Part shown: positions 8,134 to 15,854 of the stretch, one piece after another
How positions within the stretch are numbered: the stretch's first letter is position 1
How the letters are laid out: each line of letters opens with the position of its first letter
Source of the DNA: Prevotellaceae bacterium UBA1726
Lineage (GTDB): Bacteria; Bacteroidota; Bacteroidia; Bacteroidales; Bacteroidaceae
NCBI GenBank assembly: GCA_002316005.1
Contig: DCIM01000022.1
Coordinates: 38,004 to 69,242, forward strand
Reading direction: 5' to 3'
Length of the DNA: 31,239 bases
The notes under the pieces: model-generated
What the model saw: only the letters and a program-made list of their open reading frames with translations
Told to the model about the DNA's origin: nothing
Databases searched by the model: none
Made by a program: the position numbers and the translations under genes

Positions 8134-8811
8134 TTATATTCTGTTGAGGAATTCGTGCAGTACAGCAAAACTGCCTTGGGCAATGCGATCCCAGAAGTCG
8201 AAATACTGCTCGCCCTTCTCTGAATCAAGCGGAATATCGCTGATGATTCGGAACGAGATAAACGGAATATTGTAGATGTGACAAGTCTGAGCAATCGCAC
8301 CACTTTCCATATCAATGGCAAGCGACTCAGGGAAATGGTCGAGAATCTCGCCCGCCTTGCCTTTTGAGTCAACAAACCAGTCGCCCGAGGCAATAAGTCC
8401 AGGGTGGACATTCTCAATTTCAGATGCAATCTGCACGAGTCGTTCGTCAGCCTTGAAGCGAGCAGGCATGCCCTGAATCTGGCCAAAGGCATTGTCGCTG
8501 AAACAATAGACATCATGATAGACAACCTCTGTGCTTGCCACTACATGAAGACGAGGAACGAGAGTTGTTGCCCCACCAGCCACACCACTCGAAATGATGC
8601 AATCAGGGTGGAAGTTGTTTGTCATCTCAACAGTACCGATTGCAGCATTCACCTTACCAATGCCACATTGCTGAATGACCATTTCCTTATCGTCGGAGAG
8701 TCTTCCTTCGTAGAAGGTTTTGCCGTTTACGGTTTCTTCTTTTGTATCAGTGAGCAATGAGAGCAACTGCCCGAGTTCCTTCTCCATTGCAACGATTATT
8801 CCAATTCGCAT
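8134..8811 (-). CDS. mtnN: 5'-methylthioadenosine/S-adenosylhomocysteine nucleosidase
   Basis: This cytoplasmic enzyme cleaves adenine from methylthioadenosine and S-adenosylhomocysteine, recycling by-products of SAM use. Read from the ATG at 8811 it has 225 residues and opens MRIGIIVAMEKELGQLL, placing Glu12 exactly as in Escherichia coli Pfs. GVAGG, then DMESGAIAQTCHIYNIPF with the substrate-binding Glu, and RIISDIPLDS with the catalytic Asp follow in order. The frame extends 16 codons further upstream, but that extension is not conserved-looking and overlaps the predicted promoter, so the 8811 start is preferred. It is transcribed alone, towards the hlyIII-like gene, and diverges from the porin gene. 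Confidence 0.95.
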   Translation of the reverse strand: MRIGIIVAMEKELGQLLSLLTDTKEETVNGKTFYEGRLSDDKEMVIQQCGIGKVNAAIGTVEMTNNFHPDCIISSGVAGGATTLVPRLHVVASTEVVYHDVYCFSDNAFGQIQGMPARFKADERLVQIASEIENVHPGLIASGDWFVDSKGKAGEILDHFPESLAIDMESGAIAQTCHIYNIPFISFRIISDIPLDSEKGEQYFDFWDRIAQGSFAVLHEFLNRI

Positions 8812-8838
8812 AATTCGCTTTGTTTCGTTTATTTTCTG

Positions 8839-8846
8839 CAAAGTTA
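8839..8846 (-). promoter_or_regulatory. -7 box of the mtnN promoter
   Basis: On the minus strand this reads TAACTTTG, a match to TAnnTTTG, 27 bases upstream of the mtnN start. The best -33 candidate (CAAA on the plus strand at 8871-8874) is about 24 bases away, further than usual, so the upstream half is uncertain. Confidence 0.5.
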
Positions 8847-8965
8847 AGGAAAAAAGCATAGATTACGAAGCAAAACACCGAAAAAAAAAGGCTCATGGTA
8901 GTTTTTCCAAGATGAAGAGAGTGAGAAGGCTTGTTGATTTTTGATGAAAATAAAATTCTTTTTAT

Positions 8966-8996
8966 TTTGTAGTATCGGCAAATTCTCGTATCTTTG
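8966..8996 (+). promoter_or_regulatory. Promoter for the porin/Gate-protein/rsmA operon
   Basis: TTTG at 8966-8969, a 19-base spacer and TATCTTTG at 8989-8996 give a near-perfect Bacteroidetes promoter. The first start codon is 45 bases further on. No other promoter was seen before the three genes that follow the porin, so this may drive all four. Confidence 0.8.
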
Positions 8997-9041
8997 CACA
9001 AATTTCCATAAAATATACATTATTCAATAACTTACTAACTG

Positions 9042-10067
9042 ATGACAATCAGCAAAAGACTACTTTTTATTGCCGTTTTGCTTTGTGCCGTTTATGGTGC
9101 AAAGGCTCAGGATAAGGGCAATGGTTTTGCCATTTCGCAACTGTTCGTAGAGACTCGTATGGGTTTTCAGAGCGAATGGAATGACGGTGAAATGAATGAT
9201 GGCGCAACAGGATTCAAGGGCCGTTACCTCAATTTCCGTATTGACGGACAGATTGTTGACGGACTCACCTTCTCCTATCGCCAGCGACTGAACAAGAATT
9301 CGGATGCAACATTCTTTGACGCAACCGACTGGATACATGTTGACTGGAAAGCAACCGACCGCCTTTCGCTTGGTGCTGGTAAGCAGGTAGTGGCAATTGG
9401 CGGTTATGAATACGATCGTGCTCCAATCGACCTCTACAACTGTTCGGAGTTCTGGAACAATATTCCTTGCTATCAGTTGGGCGTTTCGGGTTCTTACAAT
9501 GTAAGTGCAAACGACCAGTTGCTGTTGCAGTTCTGTAATTCGCCATTCCGCTATTGGGCAGGCAACAATACCTATGCAGTCAATCTGATGTGGTACGGCA
9601 GTCACGGATTCTGGGAGACAATGTGGTCGGTGAATATGCTGCAGTACACAAAGAACGACTGGATTAACTACATTGCCCTTGGCAACAGATTCAACCTGAC
9701 AAAAGGCGTGCATCTTGATGTAGATGTAATGAATCGTGCAGCTGCTGATCAAGCATTCCTCTTTGATGATTGGTCGTTGATGACAGAACTCTCTGTTCAG
9801 CCTTCAGAGTCAGTTCGCGTATTCGGCAAATATACTCATGACGAAAACAAGAGTGGCACAAAGGCCGATTTGCTCGTTGTTGATGGTACAAACCTGAATA
9901 TGGTTTCAGCCGGAGTGGAGTTTGCTCCTTTGAAGAAACATCGTGATGCCGTTCGCCTTTTTGCAACAGGAAGTTACAGTTGGGGCGACAATGCTAATCC
10001 AGAAGGAACAATGCTCGACAAGCAGACAAAACTCGAAGTCGGCATGAAGATTAAAGTAGCAAAATAA
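9042..10067 (+). CDS. OprO/OprP-like outer-membrane porin
   Basis: The 341-residue protein begins with a signal peptide (MTISKRLLFIAVLLCAVYGAKAQ, cleavage after Ala-Gln or near it). The remainder alternates in the manner of amphipathic beta strands ending in aromatic residues: GRYLNFRIDGQIVDGLTFSY, RLSLGAGKQVVAIGGYEYDR and others, with the GKQ...GGYEYD segment typical of the phosphate-selective porin O/P family (PF07396) in Bacteroidetes. It should form an outer-membrane channel. Despite the family name, the transported solute cannot be told from sequence. It is 13 bases upstream of a Gate-domain inner-membrane protein and the two are probably co-transcribed, which suggests an outer/inner membrane pair for the same solute, though this is inference. 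Confidence 0.8.
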   Translation: MTISKRLLFIAVLLCAVYGAKAQDKGNGFAISQLFVETRMGFQSEWNDGEMNDGATGFKGRYLNFRIDGQIVDGLTFSYRQRLNKNSDATFFDATDWIHVDWKATDRLSLGAGKQVVAIGGYEYDRAPIDLYNCSEFWNNIPCYQLGVSGSYNVSANDQLLLQFCNSPFRYWAGNNTYAVNLMWYGSHGFWETMWSVNMLQYTKNDWINYIALGNRFNLTKGVHLDVDVMNRAAADQAFLFDDWSLMTELSVQPSESVRVFGKYTHDENKSGTKADLLVVDGTNLNMVSAGVEFAPLKKHRDAVRLFATGSYSWGDNANPEGTMLDKQTKLEVGMKIKVAK

Positions 10068-10080
10068 AACGAAACGAAAT

Positions 10081-11787
10081 ATGAAGAAATTATTCGGATG
10101 GGTTCCAAGTGGAATACCTTGTCTTTTGATTGTAGTGGTGCTGTTTGGCTATCTGGCAGCAGTGATGGGTATGGCAAATATGCTCAACACAATGATGCAT
10201 ACAGCCCACGACCTTCTGCTCAACACATGTTTCTACCTTATGGCAATCTGTGTGCTCACAGGTGCTCTGGGTAAGGCATTTGTCGAGTTTGGCGTTGTTG
10301 ACCTTATTCAGAAGTTGCTCCGTCCAGTGATGAAGCCTTTGTTCAACCTTCCTGGAGTTGCTTCGCTTGGTGCTGTGCTGACATTCCTCAGCGACAATCC
10401 AGCAATCATCTCACTCTCGAAAGACCGTAAGTTCAGTCGCTATTTCAAAAAGTACCAGCTCATTTCGCTCACCAATTTCGGTACAGCCTTTGGTATGGGA
10501 CTTATTGTAATTGTGTTTATGATAGGTCAGGGTTATTTTGCCGCACCATTCATCGGTTTTGTTGGAGCAATGGTGGGATGTATCATCTCAACCCGTTGCA
10601 TGCAGTATTTCGTTTGTAAGGATTATCCTGAATACCGCACAGAAGATGCTGTTCCAGAAGTTGAAGAACCAGATACAGAATACAAAGACCAATCAAATGT
10701 AGGTGTGGAATCTGAGGCAGTAAAGGACAGTACATTCATCCGCATCCTTAACGCACTCCTTGATGGAGGAAAGGAAGGTGTGGAAATCGGTCTTGCTATC
10801 ATCCCAGGTGTACTTATCATCTCTACATTTGTTATGATGCTCACCTTTGGTGCAGCAACAGATGTTGTTGACGGAAAGACAGTAGAGGTGTTTACAGGTG
10901 CTGCATATCAGGGAACACAGTTGCTCCCTTGGCTTGCAGGCAAACTCAACTTCCTCTTCGACTGGCTCTTTGGTTTCAGCGCTCCTGAACTCGTAGCATT
11001 CCCAATCACCGCACTTGGTGCTGTTGGTGCTGCACTTGGTCTTATTCCACAGTTTGCCGAGAAGGGAATCATTGACGGAAATGCCATTGCCGTTTGTACT
11101 GCAATGGGTATGTGCTGGAGTGGATATCTCTCAACCCATACAGCAATGCTCGACTCACTCGGCTATCGCGAACTCCTCTCACGCGCGTTCCTTGCTCATT
11201 TCTTCGGTGGAATAGGTGCTGGTGTTGCTGCTCATTGGATTTTCGCCGGTACAACATTGCTCAGTTCGCTCTTTGCTCCAGCCCCAGTTTGGCAGACAGA
11301 AGCAGATGCTTGGAATGACACTACAAACGAGAGCGTCAAGGTTCAAGTGATGGCTTATGATGACGGAAGTGTGAAAATCAAGGATTGGTATGGCAAGGAA
11401 GATGCCGATCTCTGTTTCACAGTCAATAAGAATGACAGTACTGTAAACATCACAAATGCTTATACCGACCTCAACGGCAAGTACTATTTCGTTCATATCA
11501 ACGAGAAGGCAAAGGCAGGCGAGTCAGCTTATGCAGTTCTCTATCCGTCACAGGGATACTCAGAGTATGATGGCAATGAGAAGGCCGGTCATTTCTATAT
11601 CTTCGCGTTTATCTACGACAGAGAGAAGACCGAGTTGAACCGCTGCTACTACGAGGTAACTTGGGGCGGCAGAGAGCGTCAGACATTCGAGGCAGAGCAG
11701 CATCTGGAGAAGGCAAAAGCAGCAGGCGAACTCCTTGTTTCGGATTCTATTGCCCGTGCAATGAATGATTCAATAGCAAATCAATAA
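10081..11787 (+). CDS. Nucleoside-recognition (Gate) domain membrane protein with a C-terminal soluble domain
   Basis: Residues 1-395 form a polytopic membrane protein with two Gate-like halves: GVASLGAVLTFLSDNPAI in the first and FGFSAPELVAFPITALGAVG in the second, reminiscent of SpmA/SpmB and YjiH proteins (PF07670 type). The halves are joined by an acidic linker near 185-220 (EVEEPDTEYKDQ). From about residue 395 the membrane part gives way to some 170 mostly hydrophilic residues with repeated beta-strand patterns (KVQVMAYDDGSVKI, GKYYFVHINEKAK, HFYIFAFIYDRE), then a helical tail ending SIARAMNDSIANQ. I do not recognise that domain. The substrate is unknown; a transporter or channel role is suggested by the Gate domain and the porin just upstream. 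It lies 22 bases before rsmA. Confidence 0.75.
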   Translation: MKKLFGWVPSGIPCLLIVVVLFGYLAAVMGMANMLNTMMHTAHDLLLNTCFYLMAICVLTGALGKAFVEFGVVDLIQKLLRPVMKPLFNLPGVASLGAVLTFLSDNPAIISLSKDRKFSRYFKKYQLISLTNFGTAFGMGLIVIVFMIGQGYFAAPFIGFVGAMVGCIISTRCMQYFVCKDYPEYRTEDAVPEVEEPDTEYKDQSNVGVESEAVKDSTFIRILNALLDGGKEGVEIGLAIIPGVLIISTFVMMLTFGAATDVVDGKTVEVFTGAAYQGTQLLPWLAGKLNFLFDWLFGFSAPELVAFPITALGAVGAALGLIPQFAEKGIIDGNAIAVCTAMGMCWSGYLSTHTAMLDSLGYRELLSRAFLAHFFGGIGAGVAAHWIFAGTTLLSSLFAPAPVWQTEADAWNDTTNESVKVQVMAYDDGSVKIKDWYGKEDADLCFTVNKNDSTVNITNAYTDLNGKYYFVHINEKAKAGESAYAVLYPSQGYSEYDGNEKAGHFYIFAFIYDREKTELNRCYYEVTWGGRERQTFEAEQHLEKAKAAGELLVSDSIARAMNDSIANQ

Positions 11788-11809
11788 CACAACAAATTCA
11801 TTAGGAAAT

Positions 11810-12667
11810 TTGGGATACAAAGATAAAATAACACAGAAGACTCACAGTAACGTTCGCGCTCAGAAGGGCAAGGCTGTTGACGGAAAGGTTACGCCAAAGA
11901 AGAATCTTGGTCAGCACTTCCTTGTTGATGATGGCATTGCTCGTCGTATTGCCGATACTGTTGATGCTTATCCAGAGATTCCGGTTCTTGAAGTAGGACC
12001 GGGAACTGGTATGATGACAAAGTTTCTCATTCCAAAGCCACGCCCTTTGAAGGTTGTTGAAATCGACCGCGAGAGTGTTGCTTATTTAGGAGAGCATTAT
12101 CCAGAACTTGAAGTCATCAATGGCGACTTCCTGAAAATGGATCTCACAACATTGTTTGAAGGCGAGAAGTTTGTATTGACAGGCAACTATCCTTACGACA
12201 TTTCTTCGCAGATATTCTTCAAAATGCTCGACAATCGCGACCTTATTCCTTGCTGCACAGGTATGATTCAGCGTGAGGTGGCTTTGCGTATTGCGTCAGA
12301 ACCGGGAAACAAAGCCTATGGCATTCTGTCTGTATTGATTCAGGCGTGGTATGATTGCGAGTATTTGTTTACCGTTGATGAGGATGTCTTCAATCCACCA
12401 CCACGAGTAAAGTCGGCCGTAATCCGCATGACTCGTAACAATGTCACTAACCTTGGTTGTGATGAGGTGTTGTTCAAGCGCGTAGTGAAGACAGTTTTCA
12501 ATCAGCGTAGAAAGATGCTCCGAGTATCCCTGAAGCAACTCTTCAATGCCGAAAACCAGCCTTCGCCAGAGTTCTATCAGCAGGACATAATGACAAAGCG
12601 TCCAGAACAATTGTCTGTTCAGCAGTTTGTTGAACTGACAAATATGGTGGCATCTGTAATGAAGTGA
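11810..12667 (+). CDS. rsmA: 16S rRNA (adenine1518/1519-N6)-dimethyltransferase
   Basis: This enzyme, also called KsgA, dimethylates two adjacent adenines in helix 45 of 16S rRNA during small-subunit maturation. The 285-residue product shows PKKNLGQHFL at 29-38, the SAM-binding EVGPGTGMMT at 61-70, the acidic VVEIDRES and the catalytic NYPYDISSQIFF at 126-137, then FNPPPRVKSAVI. No ATG or GTG exists in frame before the SAM motif, so a TTG at 11810 is the most plausible start; it gives a roughly 28-residue basic leader before the usual N-terminus. It is 22 bases after the Gate-domain gene and 1 base before the methionine sulfoxide reductase gene, so it belongs to that transcript. Confidence 0.93.
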   Translation: MGYKDKITQKTHSNVRAQKGKAVDGKVTPKKNLGQHFLVDDGIARRIADTVDAYPEIPVLEVGPGTGMMTKFLIPKPRPLKVVEIDRESVAYLGEHYPELEVINGDFLKMDLTTLFEGEKFVLTGNYPYDISSQIFFKMLDNRDLIPCCTGMIQREVALRIASEPGNKAYGILSVLIQAWYDCEYLFTVDEDVFNPPPRVKSAVIRMTRNNVTNLGCDEVLFKRVVKTVFNQRRKMLRVSLKQLFNAENQPSPEFYQQDIMTKRPEQLSVQQFVELTNMVASVMK

Positions 12668-12668
12668 T

Positions 12669-13133
12669 ATGGAATCAAAGAACGAGAGATATGAACTGCT
12701 TTTAAGGCAGATTGATTCACTCATTTCGGGCGAGACAAACGAAACTGCCGTTCTTGCCAATGTCAGTGCTGCAATGGCTACTGCATTCCCTAACTGGCTG
12801 TGGACAGGATTCTATCTTGTTCGTGATGGCGAGTTGCTTGTCGGTCCATTTCAAGGGCCAGTTGCTTGCTATCATATAAAGAAAGGTCGTGGCGTCTGTG
12901 GTTCTTCGTGGGAGAGGCGAGAGACAATCGTTGTGCCTGATGTGGAGGAGTTTCCTGGTCACATTGCCTGTTCTTCATTAAGCCGTTCGGAGATTGTTGT
13001 TCCAATATTCAACAAGGATAACGAAGTTGTTGGCGTTTTGGATGTTGATTCTCCAGAATTGAACACCTTTGATGAGGTTGATAAGGTTAATATGGAACAG
13101 GTAGTGGCTAAAATTGCCAATATTTTGTATTAA
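12669..13133 (+). CDS. msrC: Free methionine-(R)-sulfoxide reductase (GAF domain)
   Basis: The 154-residue cytoplasmic protein is a single GAF domain. It carries the fRMsr signature GRGVCGSSWERRETIVVPDV followed by EFPGHIACSSLSRSEIVVPI. Cysteines at 67, 77 and 101 have the same spacing (10 and 24) as the three redox cysteines of the Escherichia coli enzyme, so it should be catalytically competent rather than a sensory GAF protein. It reduces free methionine-R-sulfoxide to methionine, with electrons from thioredoxin in known members. Only one base separates it from the rsmA stop codon, so the two are translated from one message. It is the last gene of the group. Confidence 0.9.
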   Translation: MESKNERYELLLRQIDSLISGETNETAVLANVSAAMATAFPNWLWTGFYLVRDGELLVGPFQGPVACYHIKKGRGVCGSSWERRETIVVPDVEEFPGHIACSSLSRSEIVVPIFNKDNEVVGVLDVDSPELNTFDEVDKVNMEQVVAKIANILY

Positions 13134-13192
13134 TAATCCAAAAAGAACACAAAGTAGGTGTTTTGGGTAATAGGTTTGTGGTTTATTGTTCG

Positions 13193-13200
13193 TAATTTTG
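13193..13200 (+). promoter_or_regulatory. -7 box upstream of the AraC-family gene
   Basis: TAATTTTG matches TAnnTTTG and ends 26 bases before the start codon. No TTTG lies at the expected 19-20 base distance (the nearest are 14 and 27 bases away), so the promoter may be weak or activator-dependent. Confidence 0.5.
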
Positions 13201-13226
13201 CGGCAGAATAGTAAAAACGCAGAATT

Positions 13227-14159
13227 ATGGCAAATACAGATATTAGAGAACTAATGCCAAAGACTGATGCCAGGTTTAGTGGCAAATCTTTGCGCAAGCC
13301 CGATTATGAGGATAGTGATGTTATTTTCATAGAGTCAATTGAAGAACTTCCTCAAATCTATGCCTCTAAGTTGAAAGTCAATGTCTTCTGCTATTGTAGT
13401 CAGGGACGAATGGAGATAGATGTGTCGGGCACACATTATGTCTTGAATCCAGGGCAAGTGTTTGTTTGTCCTTCGGGGGCATATGTTGACAATGTCCTGA
13501 TAACACCTGATTTCAAGTTCTCGGTATTGCATCTTACCGATAGAATCATTCAAAGCATTCTCAGTACTAATGTGGATGTGTGGAATAGGGCAGTATATGT
13601 TAGGAAGGAGCATATCATTGATTCCAAACCACAACAGCATGATGACCTTGGTCAGCATTTCATGGTACTTGCTAACGCCATTCTCAAGGCCGAGGACTTC
13701 CCTTTTCGCGAGGAGATGCTGCGAACAATGCTGCAATTGATACTTCTTGGTTTCTGTGCCCGTTTGAAGGAGATTGAACAAAATGAGCCGGTGGAAAATG
13801 TATTTGTGACAACAAAACCTAATCAAGCAACAATCCAATTCAAGAAATTCCTTGCACTTATCCGCGAAGAGGAGGTGAAACACAAGCCTGTCTATTATTA
13901 TGCAGAGAAGATGTTTATTTCCGCAAAGTATCTGTCGCATATATGTAAAGAGGTAACGGGCAAATCGGCAAATGATTTCATCCAGATGGCGGTAGTGGAG
14001 GAGATAACACATTATCTTCGCAGTACAACGCTCTCGGTAAAGGAGATTTCCAACAAACTCGGTTTCCCGAATATCTCGTTCTTCGGTAAGTATGTGAAAC
14101 AGCATCTTGGTGCTTCGCCAAACGAATATCGCCGCCAACTTTATGTAGACAAGAAATAG
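13227..14159 (+). CDS. AraC-family transcriptional regulator
   Basis: The 310-residue protein has a cupin-like N-terminal sensing region (SQGRMEIDVSGTHYVLNPGQ, then VFVCPSG) and a C-terminal AraC-type DNA-binding domain over about 210-305. The first helix-turn-helix is seen in YYYAEKMFISAKYLSHICKE and the second in LSVKEISNKLGFPNISFFGK, ending YVKQHLGASPNEYRR, the classical AraC signature. It has no membrane segment and should act in the cytoplasm. It is a single gene flanked by its own promoter and by the frr promoter, so its targets are not obvious; the flanking methionine sulfoxide reductase and frr operons are the nearest candidates, but nothing in the sequence links them. Confidence 0.88.
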   Translation: MANTDIRELMPKTDARFSGKSLRKPDYEDSDVIFIESIEELPQIYASKLKVNVFCYCSQGRMEIDVSGTHYVLNPGQVFVCPSGAYVDNVLITPDFKFSVLHLTDRIIQSILSTNVDVWNRAVYVRKEHIIDSKPQQHDDLGQHFMVLANAILKAEDFPFREEMLRTMLQLILLGFCARLKEIEQNEPVENVFVTTKPNQATIQFKKFLALIREEEVKHKPVYYYAEKMFISAKYLSHICKEVTGKSANDFIQMAVVEEITHYLRSTTLSVKEISNKLGFPNISFFGKYVKQHLGASPNEYRRQLYVDKK

Positions 14160-14217
14160 AAAGTTTCCCTAATCGCGGACTCTTTTTGGGGCTTAGATTA
14201 AAATTTTCCTTAAATGT

Positions 14218-14249
14218 TTTGCTTTATTCGAACTAAATACTTACTTTTG
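14218..14249 (+). promoter_or_regulatory. Promoter for frr
   Basis: TTTG at 14218-14221, a 20-base spacer and TACTTTTG at 14242-14249 match the Bacteroidetes promoter consensus. The frr start is 28 bases downstream. Confidence 0.75.
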
Positions 14250-14277
14250 TAGAAACAATTATTAAAACAAGAAGACT

Positions 14278-14838
14278 ATGATAGATGTAAAAGCAACTCT
14301 CAGCGAAGCTGGTGATGAGATGGAGATGGCATGTATGTACCTCGAAACAGAGCTCAGCCGAGTTCGTGCAGGTCGTGCAAATGTAGCAATCCTTGATGGC
14401 GTGCGTGTTGAAAGTTATGGAATGACAGTGCCTCTCAATCAGGTGGCAAATGTCTCTACTCCAGACCCTCGTACCATTGCTATCAAGCCTTGGGACAAGA
14501 AGATGATTCGCGAAATTGAAAAGGCTATCATCAACTCAAATGTAGGTATCACACCTGATAATAATGGTGAGGTTATCCGTCTTGCTATTCCTGTTCCTAC
14601 AGAGGAGCGTCGTAAGGAACTCGCAAAGCAGTGTAACCAGATGGGTGAGAAGATTAAGGTTCAGATTCGCAAGATTCGCGGTGATGTGAAGGATACCTTG
14701 AAGAAGGCTATCAAGGACGGACTCTCGGAGGATCTTGAGAAGGATGCTGAGGCAGATCTTCAGAAGGTTCACGACAAGTATATTGCAAAGGTTGACGCAA
14801 TGCTTGCCGAGAAGTCAAAGGAAATTATGACTGTTTAA
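14278..14838 (+). CDS. frr: Ribosome recycling factor
   Basis: This cytoplasmic factor, together with EF-G, splits post-termination ribosomes. The 186-residue length is standard. The sequence shows ELSRVRAGRANVAILDGVRVESYG, then PLNQVANVSTPDPRTIAIKPWDK, PVPTEERRKELAKQCNQMGE and the C-terminal coiled-coil helix with IRKIRGDVKDTLKKA and EDLEKDAEADLQKVHDKYI, all typical of RRF. It has its own promoter, is followed by an intrinsic terminator, and sits upstream of rsgA and mnmA, two other translation-related genes. Confidence 0.97.
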   Translation: MIDVKATLSEAGDEMEMACMYLETELSRVRAGRANVAILDGVRVESYGMTVPLNQVANVSTPDPRTIAIKPWDKKMIREIEKAIINSNVGITPDNNGEVIRLAIPVPTEERRKELAKQCNQMGEKIKVQIRKIRGDVKDTLKKAIKDGLSEDLEKDAEADLQKVHDKYIAKVDAMLAEKSKEIMTV

Positions 14839-14856
14839 TTAGACTCCTTAATAAAA

Positions 14857-14880
14857 TCCCCCTTTTTTAGGGGGACTTTT
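14857..14880 (+). terminator. frr terminator overlapping the rsgA start region
   Basis: TCCCCCT at 14857-14863 pairs with AGGGGGA at 14869-14875 around a T-only loop, followed by CTTTTGATTTT. The structure follows the frr stop by 18 bases. Its right arm is also the only purine-rich ribosome-binding candidate for rsgA, and its U-tract runs into the first possible rsgA start codon. Confidence 0.8.
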
Positions 14881-14884
14881 GATT

Positions 14885-15850
14885 TTGGCAAAAGGCGTAG
14901 TAATAAAGAACACGGGCTATTGGTATACAGTCTTGACTGATGAGGGCGAGACCGTAGATTGTAAGGTGAAGGGCAACTTTCGCCTTAAAGGTATTCGTAG
15001 TACCAATCCTGTGGCGGTGGGCGATAGGGTGGAGATTGAGGCCCAACCTACAAATAATCCAGGAGCAGAGAATTTCTCGTGGATAACTAAATTGGAAGAT
15101 CGCCGTAATTATATCATCCGTCGTTCAATCAATCTGTCAAAGCAAAGCCATATACTTGCTGCAAATGTTGATCAGGCATTCCTTGTTGTCACAATTAATT
15201 ATCCAGAGACTTCGCTTACTTTCATCGACCGCTTTCTTGCTTCGGCTGAGGCTTATAATGTGCCGGTGGTGCTTGTTTTCAACAAGACCGACCTCTTGGG
15301 AGAAGATGAGTTGCGACTTCAGGAAGGAGTAATTCGACTATACGAAACAATTGGCTATCAGTGTGTGGCTATTTCGGCAGAAACAGGCGAAGGCGTGGAT
15401 AAGCTCTTCCCATTGCTCGAAGGAAAGATTACTCTGTTGAGCGGAAACAGTGGAGTCGGCAAGTCTACTCTTATCAATCGCCTTGTGCCGGGAGCAAACC
15501 TCCGTACATCAGATATCTCTGATGCCCATAATACGGGAATGCACACAACAACATTCTCAGAGATGCTGTTCCTTTCAAAGGAGGTAGGTAATATCTCCGC
15601 GATAATTGATACTCCGGGAATAAAGGGATTCGGCACATTCGATATGGAACCAGAAGAGATAACAAGTTATTTCAAGGAGATTTTCCGTTTCTCAAAGGAT
15701 TGCCGATTCAACAATTGTACTCATACCCACGAACCTGGTTGTGCCGTTCTTGAGGCAATAGAGAACCATTACATCTCACAAAGCCGTTACCAGTCTTACC
15801 TCTCAATGCTCAACGACAAGGAAGAGGGTAAGTATCGCGCACCATTCTAA
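14885..15850 (+). CDS. rsgA: Small ribosomal subunit biogenesis GTPase RsgA
   Basis: RsgA is a circularly permuted GTPase that helps mature the 30S subunit. An OB-fold N-terminal region (KGVVIKNTGYWYTVLTDEGE, KGNFRLKGIRSTNPVAVGD) precedes the permuted G domain: VFNKTDLLG comes before the P-loop GNSGVGKSTLINRL, then DTPGIKGFG. A zinc-finger region with CRFNNCTHTHEPGC closes the protein. There is no ATG or GTG near the conserved start. The TTG at 14885 gives a start close to the usual MKG-like N-terminus and lies 9 bases after AGGGGGA; the TTG at 14879 would add two residues. It is 4 bases upstream of mnmA and probably co-transcribed with it by read-through of the frr terminator or from an unseen promoter. 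Confidence 0.93.
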   Translation: MAKGVVIKNTGYWYTVLTDEGETVDCKVKGNFRLKGIRSTNPVAVGDRVEIEAQPTNNPGAENFSWITKLEDRRNYIIRRSINLSKQSHILAANVDQAFLVVTINYPETSLTFIDRFLASAEAYNVPVVLVFNKTDLLGEDELRLQEGVIRLYETIGYQCVAISAETGEGVDKLFPLLEGKITLLSGNSGVGKSTLINRLVPGANLRTSDISDAHNTGMHTTTFSEMLFLSKEVGNISAIIDTPGIKGFGTFDMEPEEITSYFKEIFRFSKDCRFNNCTHTHEPGCAVLEAIENHYISQSRYQSYLSMLNDKEEGKYRAPF

Positions 15851-15854
15851 GGCC

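Noticed and set aside
8812..8859. 16-codon N-terminal extension of MtnN
   Set aside because: Starting at 8811 places Glu12 as in known MtnN proteins, and the extension overlaps the promoter box.
13138..13167. Hairpin (CCAAAA...TTTTGG) after the methionine sulfoxide reductase gene as a terminator
   Set aside because: The stem is bulged and no T-tract follows; the support is too weak to list as a feature.
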